From Flammeovirgaceae bacterium UBA2366 (GTDB lineage Bacteria > Bacteroidota > Bacteroidia > Cytophagales > Cyclobacteriaceae), in NCBI GenBank assembly GCA_002344065.1, contig DDTK01000002.1, positions 62,001 to 126,000 of the forward strand: DNA of 64,000 nucleotides, written 5' to 3'. Positions 17,681-26,775 of the stretch are shown here, piece after piece. How positions within the stretch are numbered: position 1 is the first letter of the stretch; each line of letters starts with the position of its first letter. The position numbers and the translations under genes are program-made. Under the pieces are notes generated by a model. It made no database searches. It saw only the letters and a program-made list of their open reading frames with translations, and had not been told where the DNA came from.

Positions 17681-20512
17681 GTGACTGATACTCAACTCGA
17701 CAACCTCGATCCCAAAGAATACATCATCATAAAACGGGCACGGGTAAACAACCTCAAAAACCTGAGCGTTGCCATTCCGCGAAACAAACTGGTGGTTATT
17801 ACCGGGCTCTCTGGCTCGGGTAAATCGTCATTGGCGTTTGATACCCTGTTTGCAGAAGGCCAGCGGATGTATGTGGAAAGCCTAAGCTCCTATGCCCGCC
17901 AGTTTTTGGGTCGTATGGAAAAACCAGAGGTAGATTATATCCGGGGCGTTTCTCCGGCCATCGCCATCGAACAAAAAGTAAATACCCGAAACCCCAGGTC
18001 AACGGTAGGAACAACTACCGAAATATATGATTACCTGAAGTTGCTGTTCGCCCGCATCGGCAAAACGTACTCACCGGTAAGTGGCAAGGAGGTAAAACGC
18101 GATACCGTAACCGATGTAGTAAATGAAATCAACAAACTGCCCGAAGGCACCCGCATTATGGTGGCCAGTCCGCTTGCGCTGAAAAAAGGCAAAAAAATAC
18201 AGGAAGAATTAAACCTGCTGTTAAGCAAAGGCTTTGCCCGGGTACTTGTTGATGGTGAGCCAAAATTTATTGAAGATCTTTTAGCCGAAAAGAAAAAGGC
18301 AACCGCCAAGGATGCCCGTATGGAAATACTCATTGACCGGGCTGCTGTAAATGCAAGCGATGAGGATACCGTTTTCAGACTTTCAGATTCCATTCAAACT
18401 GCTTTCTATGAAGGGCATGATGAATGCATCATCTATGCCGAAGGTCATAAACCCATGCACTTCTCCGACCGGTTTGAATTGGACGGCATCAAGTTCACAG
18501 AACCTTCTGTGAATTTTTTCAGCTTCAATAACCCTTATGGCGCTTGTCGTACGTGTGAAGGATTTGGAAAAGTTTTGGGTATTGATGAGGACCTTGTAAT
18601 ACCCGATAAATCCCTATCGGTGTACGAAGGTGCTGTAGCCCCATGGCGAAGTGAAGTAATGGGCGAATGGCAAAAACCTTTGTTGAAAAACGGCATCAAG
18701 TTCGATTTCCCGATCCATCGTCCGTACCATGAGTTATCGGAAAAAGAAAAAGAAGTGTTATGGAATGGTAACGCTTACTTCGATGGTATTCATGCCTTCT
18801 TCAAATACCTGGAATCCAAAACACACAAAATACAATACCGGGTTTTATTATCGCGTTACCGCGGAAGAACCAATTGCCCCGATTGTAAAGGAACACGCTT
18901 ACGCAAGGATGCCCACTACGTGAAGATTGCCAATACCTCCATCATTGACCTGGCGTTATTGCCCATGGAAGATGCACTGGAGTTCTTCACCAAACTCAAA
19001 TTACCTGAGTACGATAAAAATGTTTCGAACAGAATTTTAACCGAAATTACTACGCGATTGGAATACCTGGTGAAAGTAGGCTTGGGGTATTTAACCTTAA
19101 ACCGACTTACCTCCACGCTTTCGGGTGGTGAATACCAGCGTATAAAACTGGCCACTTCTTTGGGCAGTGCGTTGGTAGGGTCGATGTATATTATGGATGA
19201 ACCGAGTATCGGCCTGCACCCAAAAGACACAGCACGTATGATTGAGGTGCTGAAATCGTTACGCGATTTGGGAAACACCGTCATTGTGGTTGAGCATGAA
19301 GAAGAAATCATGCGGGCTGCCGATCAGATTATTGATATCGGACCGGATGCCGGTGCGCATGGCGGACAACTTGTTTATCAGGGTACGCTAAAGGATCTGA
19401 ATGCCCGCATGACCAACGGACAGGGAAAATTTGTTTCGCACACCACCAATTATTTAGCAGGAATGGACAAAATTGATATTCCTGCCAAGCGAAGAAAATG
19501 GAAAGACTCCATTACCATTGTCGGTGCGCGGGAAAACAATCTGAAAAATCTTACTGTCCAATTTCCATTAGGGGTGTTAACCGTAGTTACAGGTGTTAGT
19601 GGTTCAGGCAAATCAACCCTCATCAAAAAAATTCTTTACCCCGCGGTTGGTCGTTTAAGCGGATCGGTGGCAGAGTCTCCCGGCAAATACGATAAACTGG
19701 AAGGTGATCTTTCACGTATCACACAAGTAGAGTTTGTGGATCAGAATCCCATTGGAAAATCATCCCGTTCCAATCCAATTTCATACGTAAAAGCCTATGA
19801 TGCCATCCGGCAGTTGTATGCCGAGCAACCCCTTGCCAAACAACGCGGCTACAAACCCTCACACTTTTCATTCAATGTGGAGGGTGGGCGTTGTGAAACG
19901 TGCGAAGGGGAAGGTGAGATAAAAGTAGAGATGCAGTTTATGGCCGATATTTTTCTGAAATGTGAATCGTGCTATGGAAAGCGTTTCAAACAAGAAGTTT
20001 TAGAGATTGAGTATAACGGTGCAACCATTGCCGATGTACTGAACATGACCGTGGAAGATGGACTAGAGTTTTTTAAAGAAAAAAAATCCATCCATGAAAA
20101 AATCCAACCGTTATTTGATGTGGGCATGGGGTATGTAAAACTGGGACAATCCTCCAATACCTTAAGCGGAGGCGAGGCACAACGTGTGAAGCTGGCATCC
20201 TTCCTTGGTAAAAATTCTGCTGATGGCAGGATACTTTTTATTTTCGATGAACCCACCACCGGCCTGCATTTCCATGATATTTCAAAATTATTAAAAGCCA
20301 TCAATGCATTGGTCGACCAAGGGCATACGGTAATCGTAATTGAGCACAACATGGAAGTAATAAAGTGTGCCGACTGGATTATAGATCTGGGCCCTGAGGG
20401 CGGGGAGAAAAAAGGTGGTAAGCTATTATTTGCCGGAATACCTGAGGATATGGTGAAGAAGGCAAAGGGCAGTTATACGGCTGAGTTTTTAAGTGAGAAA
20501 TTAAATTCCTAA
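17681..20512 (+). CDS. uvrA: Excinuclease ABC subunit UvrA
   Basis: A 943-residue protein with two ABC ATPase halves. Walker A motifs are GLSGSGKSS (about residue 45) and GVSGSGKST (about 645), and ABC signatures are LSGGEYQRIKLA and LSGGEAQRVKLA. CxxC zinc-binding elements appear as CRTC, CPDC, CETC and CESC. It finds bulky DNA lesions with UvrB in nucleotide excision repair. The only in-frame start that suits the family N-terminus is GTG at 17681 (upstream GTG at 17662 is out of context). Length is normal. Confidence 0.97.
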   Translation: MTDTQLDNLDPKEYIIIKRARVNNLKNLSVAIPRNKLVVITGLSGSGKSSLAFDTLFAEGQRMYVESLSSYARQFLGRMEKPEVDYIRGVSPAIAIEQKVNTRNPRSTVGTTTEIYDYLKLLFARIGKTYSPVSGKEVKRDTVTDVVNEINKLPEGTRIMVASPLALKKGKKIQEELNLLLSKGFARVLVDGEPKFIEDLLAEKKKATAKDARMEILIDRAAVNASDEDTVFRLSDSIQTAFYEGHDECIIYAEGHKPMHFSDRFELDGIKFTEPSVNFFSFNNPYGACRTCEGFGKVLGIDEDLVIPDKSLSVYEGAVAPWRSEVMGEWQKPLLKNGIKFDFPIHRPYHELSEKEKEVLWNGNAYFDGIHAFFKYLESKTHKIQYRVLLSRYRGRTNCPDCKGTRLRKDAHYVKIANTSIIDLALLPMEDALEFFTKLKLPEYDKNVSNRILTEITTRLEYLVKVGLGYLTLNRLTSTLSGGEYQRIKLATSLGSALVGSMYIMDEPSIGLHPKDTARMIEVLKSLRDLGNTVIVVEHEEEIMRAADQIIDIGPDAGAHGGQLVYQGTLKDLNARMTNGQGKFVSHTTNYLAGMDKIDIPAKRRKWKDSITIVGARENNLKNLTVQFPLGVLTVVTGVSGSGKSTLIKKILYPAVGRLSGSVAESPGKYDKLEGDLSRITQVEFVDQNPIGKSSRSNPISYVKAYDAIRQLYAEQPLAKQRGYKPSHFSFNVEGGRCETCEGEGEIKVEMQFMADIFLKCESCYGKRFKQEVLEIEYNGATIADVLNMTVEDGLEFFKEKKSIHEKIQPLFDVGMGYVKLGQSSNTLSGGEAQRVKLASFLGKNSADGRILFIFDEPTTGLHFHDISKLLKAINALVDQGHTVIVIEHNMEVIKCADWIIDLGPEGGEKKGGKLLFAGIPEDMVKKAKGSYTAEFLSEKLNS

Positions 20513-20554
20513 TGACGTCCGGAACTTTAGTGAGTATGGTTGCGAGAAACAGGT

Positions 20555-21370
20555 TTAAAGTCCCTTAATCAATTCTACATATAATTCCGTAAGCTTCGGC
20601 TCGGCCTTGCCGGCTACCTTCACAATCTCTTTCAGGTTTACCGGTTTAAGGTTATCCGGATCACAGTCATCGGTTAACACCGAAATGGCACAGCACGGCA
20701 GACTCATGTGGTTGGCTACAATTACTTCCGGTACGGTGCTCATGCCTACTGCATCGCCCCCGATTTTTCGCAAAAATCTGTACTCGGCACGGGTTTCTAA
20801 ATTAGGCCCCATAACAGGAATATAAACACCTTCATTCAACCTGATTTTTCTTGCTTTCGCGATTTGTTTGAGTTTTTGATTCAGAACTTTTGAATATGGC
20901 TCACTCATATCCGGAAAGCGTGGACCTAACAGTTCATAATTCTCACCCCGCAATGGATTGTCCGGAATAAGATTGATGTGATCATCAATCAACATTAACT
21001 GACCCTTCTTCCAATCCGGATTCAGGTTACCGGCCGCATTGGAAATCAAAAGATACTTAATGCCGAGAAGTTTCATTACGCGAACAGCTAACGTAATTTT
21101 CTTCAGGTTGTAACCTTCATAATAATGAAAGCGACCCTGCATGGCCAGCACTTTCTTCCCTCCTATTTCTCCATATATCAGGTGACCTTTATGATATTCA
21201 ACTGTAGAGATCGGGAAGTGGGGAATAGTGTTATAATTAATAACAAGTGGTGATTTGATTTTCTCGACAAAAAGATTGCCCAACCCGGTGCCAAGAATTA
21301 CTCCAACTTCCGGGGCCTTAACGCCACGCTTCAAAAGAAAATCTGTAGCCTCCTTTATTTCGTGCATCAT
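20555..21370 (-). CDS. Purine-nucleoside phosphorylase (copy 1)
   Basis: A 271-residue trimeric-type (PNP/MTAP family) phosphorylase. Motifs: GVILGTGLGNL phosphate loop, IPHFPISTVEYHKGHLIYGE, QGRFHYYEGY, and GPNLETRAEYRFLRKIGGDAVGMSTVPEVIVANH forming the base and ribose pocket. It cleaves purine nucleosides with phosphate in the salvage pathway. It lies 19 bases downstream of a second copy with roughly 60 percent identity by eye, so the two arose by tandem duplication and are probably co-transcribed. Confidence 0.95.
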   Translation of the reverse strand: MMHEIKEATDFLLKRGVKAPEVGVILGTGLGNLFVEKIKSPLVINYNTIPHFPISTVEYHKGHLIYGEIGGKKVLAMQGRFHYYEGYNLKKITLAVRVMKLLGIKYLLISNAAGNLNPDWKKGQLMLIDDHINLIPDNPLRGENYELLGPRFPDMSEPYSKVLNQKLKQIAKARKIRLNEGVYIPVMGPNLETRAEYRFLRKIGGDAVGMSTVPEVIVANHMSLPCCAISVLTDDCDPDNLKPVNLKEIVKVAGKAEPKLTELYVELIKGL

Positions 21371-21389
21371 ACTTCTGGTTCTTTCATGA

Positions 21390-22205
21390 TTACAATTGCC
21401 CGATTAACCCGGTAAAAAGCTTGACCAGTTTTTTCTCCGAAGCTGAGGCTGTATCGACAATGTTCTGAAGTTCTACACGGTGTAAATTGTCGGGGTCGCA
21501 ATCGTTGGTCAGCACCGAAACCGCGCAACATGAAATACCCATGTGGTTAGCCACCAGCACTTCAGGCACGGTGCTCATGCCTACCACATCCGCGCCCAGT
21601 ATACGGAGGTAGCGGTACTCAGCCCGAGTTTCCATACTCGGTCCCTGCACGGCTGCATAAACACCTTTATGTAGTTTGATTTTATTCTCTTTTGCTATTT
21701 TCTCAAGTATCCTATTAAGTTTCTGATCATACGGTTCGCTCATATCCGGAAAGCGAGGGCCAAAAAGTTCTGAGTTTTCTCCACGCAATGGATTGTCGGG
21801 CTGAAGGTTAATGTGGTCGTCCAGCATCATAAGTTCGCCTTTATGCCAGCTCAAATTCAAATTACCTGCTGCATTGGAAACCAGCAGGCTTTCAACCCCT
21901 AGTAATTTCATAACCCGAATGGGTATAGCAATCTGCTGCATGCTGTAGCCTTCATAATAATGGAAGCGGCCACGCATCACCATCACATACTTTTTTTTCA
22001 CTTCGCCAAAAATCAACTGGCCTTTGTGCGAGGTTACTGTGGTGACCGGAAAATGCGGGATGACGTTGTAATTGATAACAATGGGATTTTTTACTTCATC
22101 AATAAATAAATTTCCGAGTCCGGTACCTAAAATCACACCCACTTCGGGTTTGTGCTTAATCTTCTTTTGCAGGAATTCCGTGGCTTCTTTTACCGGGTGT
22201 AACAT
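21390..22205 (-). CDS. Purine-nucleoside phosphorylase (copy 2)
   Basis: Also 271 residues, with the same motif order as its neighbour: GVILGTGLGNL, IPHFPVTTVTSHKGQLIFGE, RGRFHYYEGY, GPSMETRAEYRYLRILGADVVGMSTVPEVLVANH. All expected active-site residues are kept in both copies, so neither looks like a decaying duplicate. Differences in the pocket (for example PNLE against PSME) leave room for different substrate preferences. It is the first gene of the pair, starting at an ATG 144 bases from the divergent ggt gene. Confidence 0.95.
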   Translation of the reverse strand: MLHPVKEATEFLQKKIKHKPEVGVILGTGLGNLFIDEVKNPIVINYNVIPHFPVTTVTSHKGQLIFGEVKKKYVMVMRGRFHYYEGYSMQQIAIPIRVMKLLGVESLLVSNAAGNLNLSWHKGELMMLDDHINLQPDNPLRGENSELFGPRFPDMSEPYDQKLNRILEKIAKENKIKLHKGVYAAVQGPSMETRAEYRYLRILGADVVGMSTVPEVLVANHMGISCCAVSVLTNDCDPDNLHRVELQNIVDTASASEKKLVKLFTGLIGQL

Positions 22206-22349
22206 AGCTGTATAGATCTCCTCAAATGTAATAATTCAAATACAACTGTTTCCGCATATCATGGTAAATGCAGCTATTGTAAAAGCGTGTGCCTGTTATC
22301 ATCAAATTGAAGTATCTTTAAAATTACGCTGCGAACAAAAGCCAAGTCT

Positions 22350-24203
22350 ATGAAAAAGTTATTCGTACTCATTACAATTCTCTTGATCGCCCAGGTGGCC
22401 ACAAGTCAATCCTTCAATACTTTTCCGGTTACCACCCAAAAACCTCCGCTACACGGTCGGCACTGGATGGCCGTAACCGGTAAACCTCTTGCGGCAACAG
22501 CCGGTGCTATGATTTTCAGTAAAGGAGGCAATGCCGTGGATGCCTCATGTGCCATGCTGGCGGCAACCTGCACTATGTGGGATGTGCTGAGCTGGGGAGG
22601 TGAAACCCAGGCACTGATTTATAATCCCAAAACCAAAAAAGTTATTGCCATTAATGCACTGGGTGTAGCACCCACCGGGGCATCTGCGCAATTCTTTAAA
22701 GACAAGGGCATGAAATATCCTCCGCAGTACGGACCGCTGGCAGCGGTTACGCCTGGCACACCGGGCGGACTCATGACTATGCTGGCTGAGTACGGAACGA
22801 TGAGCCTGAAAGATGTACTAACGCCTGCCATGCAAATGGCAGAAGGTTATCCGATAGAAGCGCAAACCGCCAATTCAATAGAACGTGAAAAAGCGCGCAT
22901 TAAAGAATGGCCGTATTCTAAAAAAGTTTTTCTAACACATCAGGGTGAGCAACGCGAAGCACCTTATGCCGGTGAAATTTTTGTTCAGAAAGATTTATTG
23001 GAAACACTAAAAAAATTAGTGGACACTGAACAACAGGCACTGAAAAAAGGTAAGTCAAGGAAAGAAGCCATCTATGCCGCTTACGATCGGTTTTATAAAG
23101 GCGACATCGCAAAAGAGTTTGCGCGTGGTTGTCAGGAACAAGGAGGTTTGATTACCGAACAAGACCTCGCCAACTGGAAGATAAAAATCGAAGAACCCTT
23201 AATAACTACCTATAAAGGCATTGAGGTGTATAAACTTCAGCAGTGGACACAAGGCCCGGTGATGTTGCAAACCCTGAACATCCTGGAAAATTTCGATTTG
23301 AAGGCGATGGGCTATAACACATCACGATACATTCACACGTTATATCAATCCATGAACCTGGCTTTTGCCGATCGTGATTTCTATTATGGTGATCCTGCTT
23401 TTGCTCCGGAAGAGCCCATGAAAGGTTTGCTCTCAAAAGAATATGCCAAAGAGCGGGCAAAACTCATCAACCCAAATCGCAACGATCCGAAAATAGGACC
23501 GGGAGACCCTTATCCCTACGAAGGAAAAGTAAACCCATATACCGATTTATTAAAAGTGTGGGGCAACCATCAAAGCAATCTGTACAACCCCATGAATGAA
23601 AAATATTTCGAAGACTTTGCAGCAGGAACAACATCCGTAGAAGCTGCCGACAAAGAAGGTTGGGTAGTATCCATTACACCCAGTGGCGGTTGGGTGCCTG
23701 CGTGCATCGCTGGAAACACCGGTATTGGCATGAGTCAGCGCATGCAAAGTTTTGTGTTGGATGAAAAGGAAAATCCGTTTAATGTGGTGGAGCCAGGCAA
23801 ACGCCCGCGGGTAACGTTAACACCCAGCATGGCGCTAAAAGATGGCAAGCCTTTTCTTTCGTTTGCCAAGCAAGCCGGTGATGAACAGGATCAGCTACTC
23901 ATTCAATTCTTTTTGAACATGGTAGAATTTGGAATGACCGTGCAAGAGGCCTGTGAAGCACCCAGCTTCCTTACCAACCAGATGTTTTCCAGCTTTGGTG
24001 ATCACGAAAAACAACCCGGAGGCTTAATACTCAACAATCAAATGCCTCCGTGGTCACGGAAAGAACTCGGGCAGATGGGCTATCGCATATCGTACCGTGA
24101 GCGCACCAGCGGCCCGGTAAATGCAATTTTCTTTGACTGGAAAAACGGAAGTTTCTGGGGCGGATCGAGTAACCATGGGGAGGATTATGGATTGGGATGG
24201 TGA
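22350..24203 (+). CDS. Gamma-glutamyltransferase family protein
   Basis: A 617-residue Ntn-hydrolase with signal peptide (MKKLFVLITILLIAQVATSQ), so periplasmic or surface located. The large-subunit part shows SKGGNAVDASCAMLAATCTMWD and YGPLAAVTPGTPGGLMTML. The autoprocessing site is in the AAGTTSVEAADKEGWVVSITPS region (about residue 428), where the usual TTH-x-S becomes TTS-V-E: the catalytic threonine is kept, the histidine is not. The final SSNHGEDYGLGW is typical of this subgroup. It may hydrolyse or transfer gamma-glutamyl groups, or belong to the related acylase-like branch. Confidence 0.85.
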   Translation: MKKLFVLITILLIAQVATSQSFNTFPVTTQKPPLHGRHWMAVTGKPLAATAGAMIFSKGGNAVDASCAMLAATCTMWDVLSWGGETQALIYNPKTKKVIAINALGVAPTGASAQFFKDKGMKYPPQYGPLAAVTPGTPGGLMTMLAEYGTMSLKDVLTPAMQMAEGYPIEAQTANSIEREKARIKEWPYSKKVFLTHQGEQREAPYAGEIFVQKDLLETLKKLVDTEQQALKKGKSRKEAIYAAYDRFYKGDIAKEFARGCQEQGGLITEQDLANWKIKIEEPLITTYKGIEVYKLQQWTQGPVMLQTLNILENFDLKAMGYNTSRYIHTLYQSMNLAFADRDFYYGDPAFAPEEPMKGLLSKEYAKERAKLINPNRNDPKIGPGDPYPYEGKVNPYTDLLKVWGNHQSNLYNPMNEKYFEDFAAGTTSVEAADKEGWVVSITPSGGWVPACIAGNTGIGMSQRMQSFVLDEKENPFNVVEPGKRPRVTLTPSMALKDGKPFLSFAKQAGDEQDQLLIQFFLNMVEFGMTVQEACEAPSFLTNQMFSSFGDHEKQPGGLILNNQMPPWSRKELGQMGYRISYRERTSGPVNAIFFDWKNGSFWGGSSNHGEDYGLGW

Positions 24204-24261
24204 TTACACTTACTAAAAAGTGGCGGTTTATTTTTACCTTTAGATTGCAAATTAAGAGCCA

Positions 24262-24492
24262 ATGGAACGGATAGTAATTCAGGTTGATGACAGTGTTGGA
24301 AAAATCTACCACCTCCTTAGTGCTGATAAGCAGCAACAAATTTCTGAGGCCTTGAGCCTGTTGTTAAAAAAAGCAGCCAACGATATAACAAACGATACAT
24401 ACAAAACTCTATTGGACGAATTCGGCAACCAGGCTATTGCCAATGGGTTAACACCTGAAGTTTTAGAAGAACTTCTGAAAAAAAATGACTGA
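24262..24492 (+). CDS. Putative antitoxin of PIN toxin pair
   Basis: A 76-residue protein (MERIVIQVDDSVGKIYHLLSADKQQQISEALSLLL...) with a short beta strand and helix start and a helical end, fitting small antitoxins. It overlaps the start of the PIN toxin gene by eight bases. No family name is certain; position and size are the evidence. A TACCTTTA -7-like element is just upstream (about 24237). Confidence 0.75.
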   Translation: MERIVIQVDDSVGKIYHLLSADKQQQISEALSLLLKKAANDITNDTYKTLLDEFGNQAIANGLTPEVLEELLKKND

Positions 24493-24898
24493 TCTTTTTG
24501 TCATTGATACCAATGTACTGATTAGTGCTCACCTTCTTCCTCAATCTGCTACCCGACAAGCGTACGATCTGGTCTGGAAAAAAGGTATAGCAGTATTTTC
24601 AAAAGCTACTTTCCATGAGTTTGCTACAACATTTACGCGCGAAAAGTTTGAGCGGTATCAGCAACTCGAAAACCGACTGAGAATGATTGGGCTGATTGAA
24701 GATCGGAGCCATTTTAAAGAGGCCACCGTTCAAATTACAGAATGTCGCGATCCTAAGGATAATATGTTTTTGGAACTGGCCATTAGTTGTGCTGCTTCAG
24801 CTATAATTTCCAGCGATCCGGATCTGCTCCTACTCCATCCCTTCCGTGGCATCCCCATTCTTTCACCTGCCGATTTTCTAAATGCATTTAAGCAGTGA
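24485..24898 (+). CDS. PIN domain toxin (VapC-like)
   Basis: A 137-residue PIN ribonuclease. The first conserved acidic residue is in LFVIDTNVLISA (residues 4-15), later ones in FHEFATTF and ECRDPKDNMFLELA, and the last near SSDPDLLLL: the four-acid arrangement of a metal-dependent RNase. Such toxins cleave RNA and are neutralised by the antitoxin encoded just before. Its stop overlaps the next gene start (GTGA). Confidence 0.88.
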   Translation: MTDLFVIDTNVLISAHLLPQSATRQAYDLVWKKGIAVFSKATFHEFATTFTREKFERYQQLENRLRMIGLIEDRSHFKEATVQITECRDPKDNMFLELAISCAASAIISSDPDLLLLHPFRGIPILSPADFLNAFKQ

Positions 24899-25998
24899 TT
24901 TATAGTTTACTATACGAACCAACCCTCTTGCTCGATAAACAAAAATGCTTGTCCAACATCTCCATGATGGCAGCCAAGGCCCGCACAAACAACCTCAGCT
25001 TTCGGCCGCACTTTAAAACACACCAGTCGCATGAAGTGGGCAGGTGGTTTCGCTCCGTTGGTGTGGAGAAAATCACGGTCTCGTCTGTGAAGATGGCTGA
25101 ATACTTTGCCAACGATGGCTGGCATGACATTACGGTTGCTTTTCCCGTTAACGTTCATGAGAAAGACCGGCTTAACCGGTTGGCCAAAAAGATCAGCCTC
25201 AATTTGTTGGTTGTTTCTCCGGAAACGGTTGATCACCTTGGAAAAGAAATTCTGCACCCGATCAACGTATTTGTTGAAATCGACACGGGATATCACCGCA
25301 CCGGTGTTGCTCCGGAGCATGCTGCGCTGCTTGATGCCATCCTAAACCGCATTGAAGCCTATCCGCATGTAACGTTCAAGGGGTTTCTGACGCACGATGG
25401 CCACAGCTATAAAATCCGTAACGACAAAAAGGCTATCCTCAGCATTCACCAACATACGTTGGCCATAGCAAAATCGCTCAAAGAAAAATATTCCGGCAAG
25501 TATCCAGGAATAATCTTCTCACTGGGCGACACCCCAACCTGCAGTGTTGCTGAATCTTTCGCTGGAGTTGATGAGATTCGACCCGGAAACTTTGTGTTTT
25601 ATGATTTTATGCAAGTTGCCATTGGCTCCTGTTCGTTAGAACAGGTGGCAATAGCCATGGCCTGCCCCGTTGTGGCAACGTATCCTGAACGAAACGAAAT
25701 TGTTGTTCATGGAGGGGCGGTTCATTTTTCAAAAGATAATCTTGTTCTGCCAGTTGGCGCTACATCCTTTGGAAAAGTGGTGCGATTAACGAACGGTGGT
25801 TGGAACACCGAAGATACTGGCATGTATATTAAATCTGTTTCACAGGAACATGGAATCATCCATGCGGATAAGAATCAAGTCGAAAACATTAAGGTTGGTG
25901 ATTGGCTTGGAGTGTTACCTATACATTCTTGTCTTACGGCTGATGTGATGAAGGCTTACAAAACCCTGGAAGGTGAAACGATTTCCATGATGCGGTAA
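24895..25998 (+). CDS. D-threonine aldolase / D-serine dehydratase-like PLP protein
   Basis: A 367-residue fold-type III PLP enzyme. The N-terminus reads EPTLLLDKQKCLSNISMMA and FRPHFKTHQS, where lysine (in HFKTH) is the expected PLP lysine. A C-terminal beta domain has LSLGDTPTCS-like sequence (FSLGDTPTCSVAESFAGVDEIRPGNFVFYD) and HGGAVHFSKD with HSCLTADVMKAY holding the metal-binding His/Cys pair expected in this family. The start is a GTG overlapping the toxin stop; starting at the first ATG (24964) would remove the conserved N-terminus. Substrate not known. Confidence 0.85.
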   Translation: MIYSLLYEPTLLLDKQKCLSNISMMAAKARTNNLSFRPHFKTHQSHEVGRWFRSVGVEKITVSSVKMAEYFANDGWHDITVAFPVNVHEKDRLNRLAKKISLNLLVVSPETVDHLGKEILHPINVFVEIDTGYHRTGVAPEHAALLDAILNRIEAYPHVTFKGFLTHDGHSYKIRNDKKAILSIHQHTLAIAKSLKEKYSGKYPGIIFSLGDTPTCSVAESFAGVDEIRPGNFVFYDFMQVAIGSCSLEQVAIAMACPVVATYPERNEIVVHGGAVHFSKDNLVLPVGATSFGKVVRLTNGGWNTEDTGMYIKSVSQEHGIIHADKNQVENIKVGDWLGVLPIHSCLTADVMKAYKTLEGETISMMR

Positions 25999-26001
25999 AG
26001 G

Positions 26002-26763
26002 TTACATATAAAAATCTCCTGGCTTTGTTTCCGCTACTTCAGTAATAAACTGTGAAACTTTTTCTGTTACAGCTTTAAAGAAACGTTCACCCTTTTCCCT
26101 TGATGCTTTGCGCGGATCACCTACTCCCGTTGATGCGGTAACCTGCGTCCACTTGCGTTCAGCCCATGCCCAGCCCTCGCGAATGGCCGTGAATCTGAAC
26201 TTCTTTGCAGCACCATCACTGGCTTCTGCCAGTGGTAACACCAAATCAGGACGTAAATACAGCAACAAGCTGGTTTCCATTTCACCGGCATGGTCGTCTT
26301 TATGCTCAAAGAATTGTTTCTGATCAATGGCCTGAAACCAGTTGCACGTTGTCAGAAACATATTCGGAAACTGCAGGCCGAGTTCACGAATCATGGACTT
26401 GAAATCATTTCCACCATGACTGTTCAGGATAATAAGTTTGTGAATATCTTGGCGGTTAAGCACATCCAATACATCACGCAACACAGCAAGCTGTGTTGAC
26501 GGATTCATGTTGATATCAAGCTTCACATCAAACTGACCGGTGTTTACACCAAACGGAATTGCCGGCAACACAATCACTTTGGCGCCTTGCTCCCAGGCAA
26601 GCCGGCCAGCCTCTGCCGCTATGTGTTCAGATTCTATGATGTCGGTTGCGTAGGGCAAATGATAGTTGTGTGCTTCACAGGCTCCCCACGGAAGTACGGC
26701 TACTTCAAAAGAAGCATCCTTTATGTATTTCCAGTTTGATTCGGCCAGGATGTAGGGACGCAT
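26002..26763 (-). CDS. Creatininase family protein
   Basis: A 253-residue amidohydrolase of the creatininase/FAPy-deformylase fold. Metal-ligand motifs: WGACEAHNYHLPYATDI (glutamate, histidine and aspartate), NSHGGND and DDHAGEMETSLLLYLRP. All are kept. The family acts on cyclic amide bonds; the Bacteroidota members have no firmly known substrate. It converges with the aldolase-like gene, four bases away, and is 12 bases downstream of the transglycosylase gene, so it may be co-transcribed with it. Confidence 0.88.
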   Translation of the reverse strand: MRPYILAESNWKYIKDASFEVAVLPWGACEAHNYHLPYATDIIESEHIAAEAGRLAWEQGAKVIVLPAIPFGVNTGQFDVKLDINMNPSTQLAVLRDVLDVLNRQDIHKLIILNSHGGNDFKSMIRELGLQFPNMFLTTCNWFQAIDQKQFFEHKDDHAGEMETSLLLYLRPDLVLPLAEASDGAAKKFRFTAIREGWAWAERKWTQVTASTGVGDPRKASREKGERFFKAVTEKVSQFITEVAETKPGDFYM

Positions 26764-26775
26764 AGTCTCATTTAA

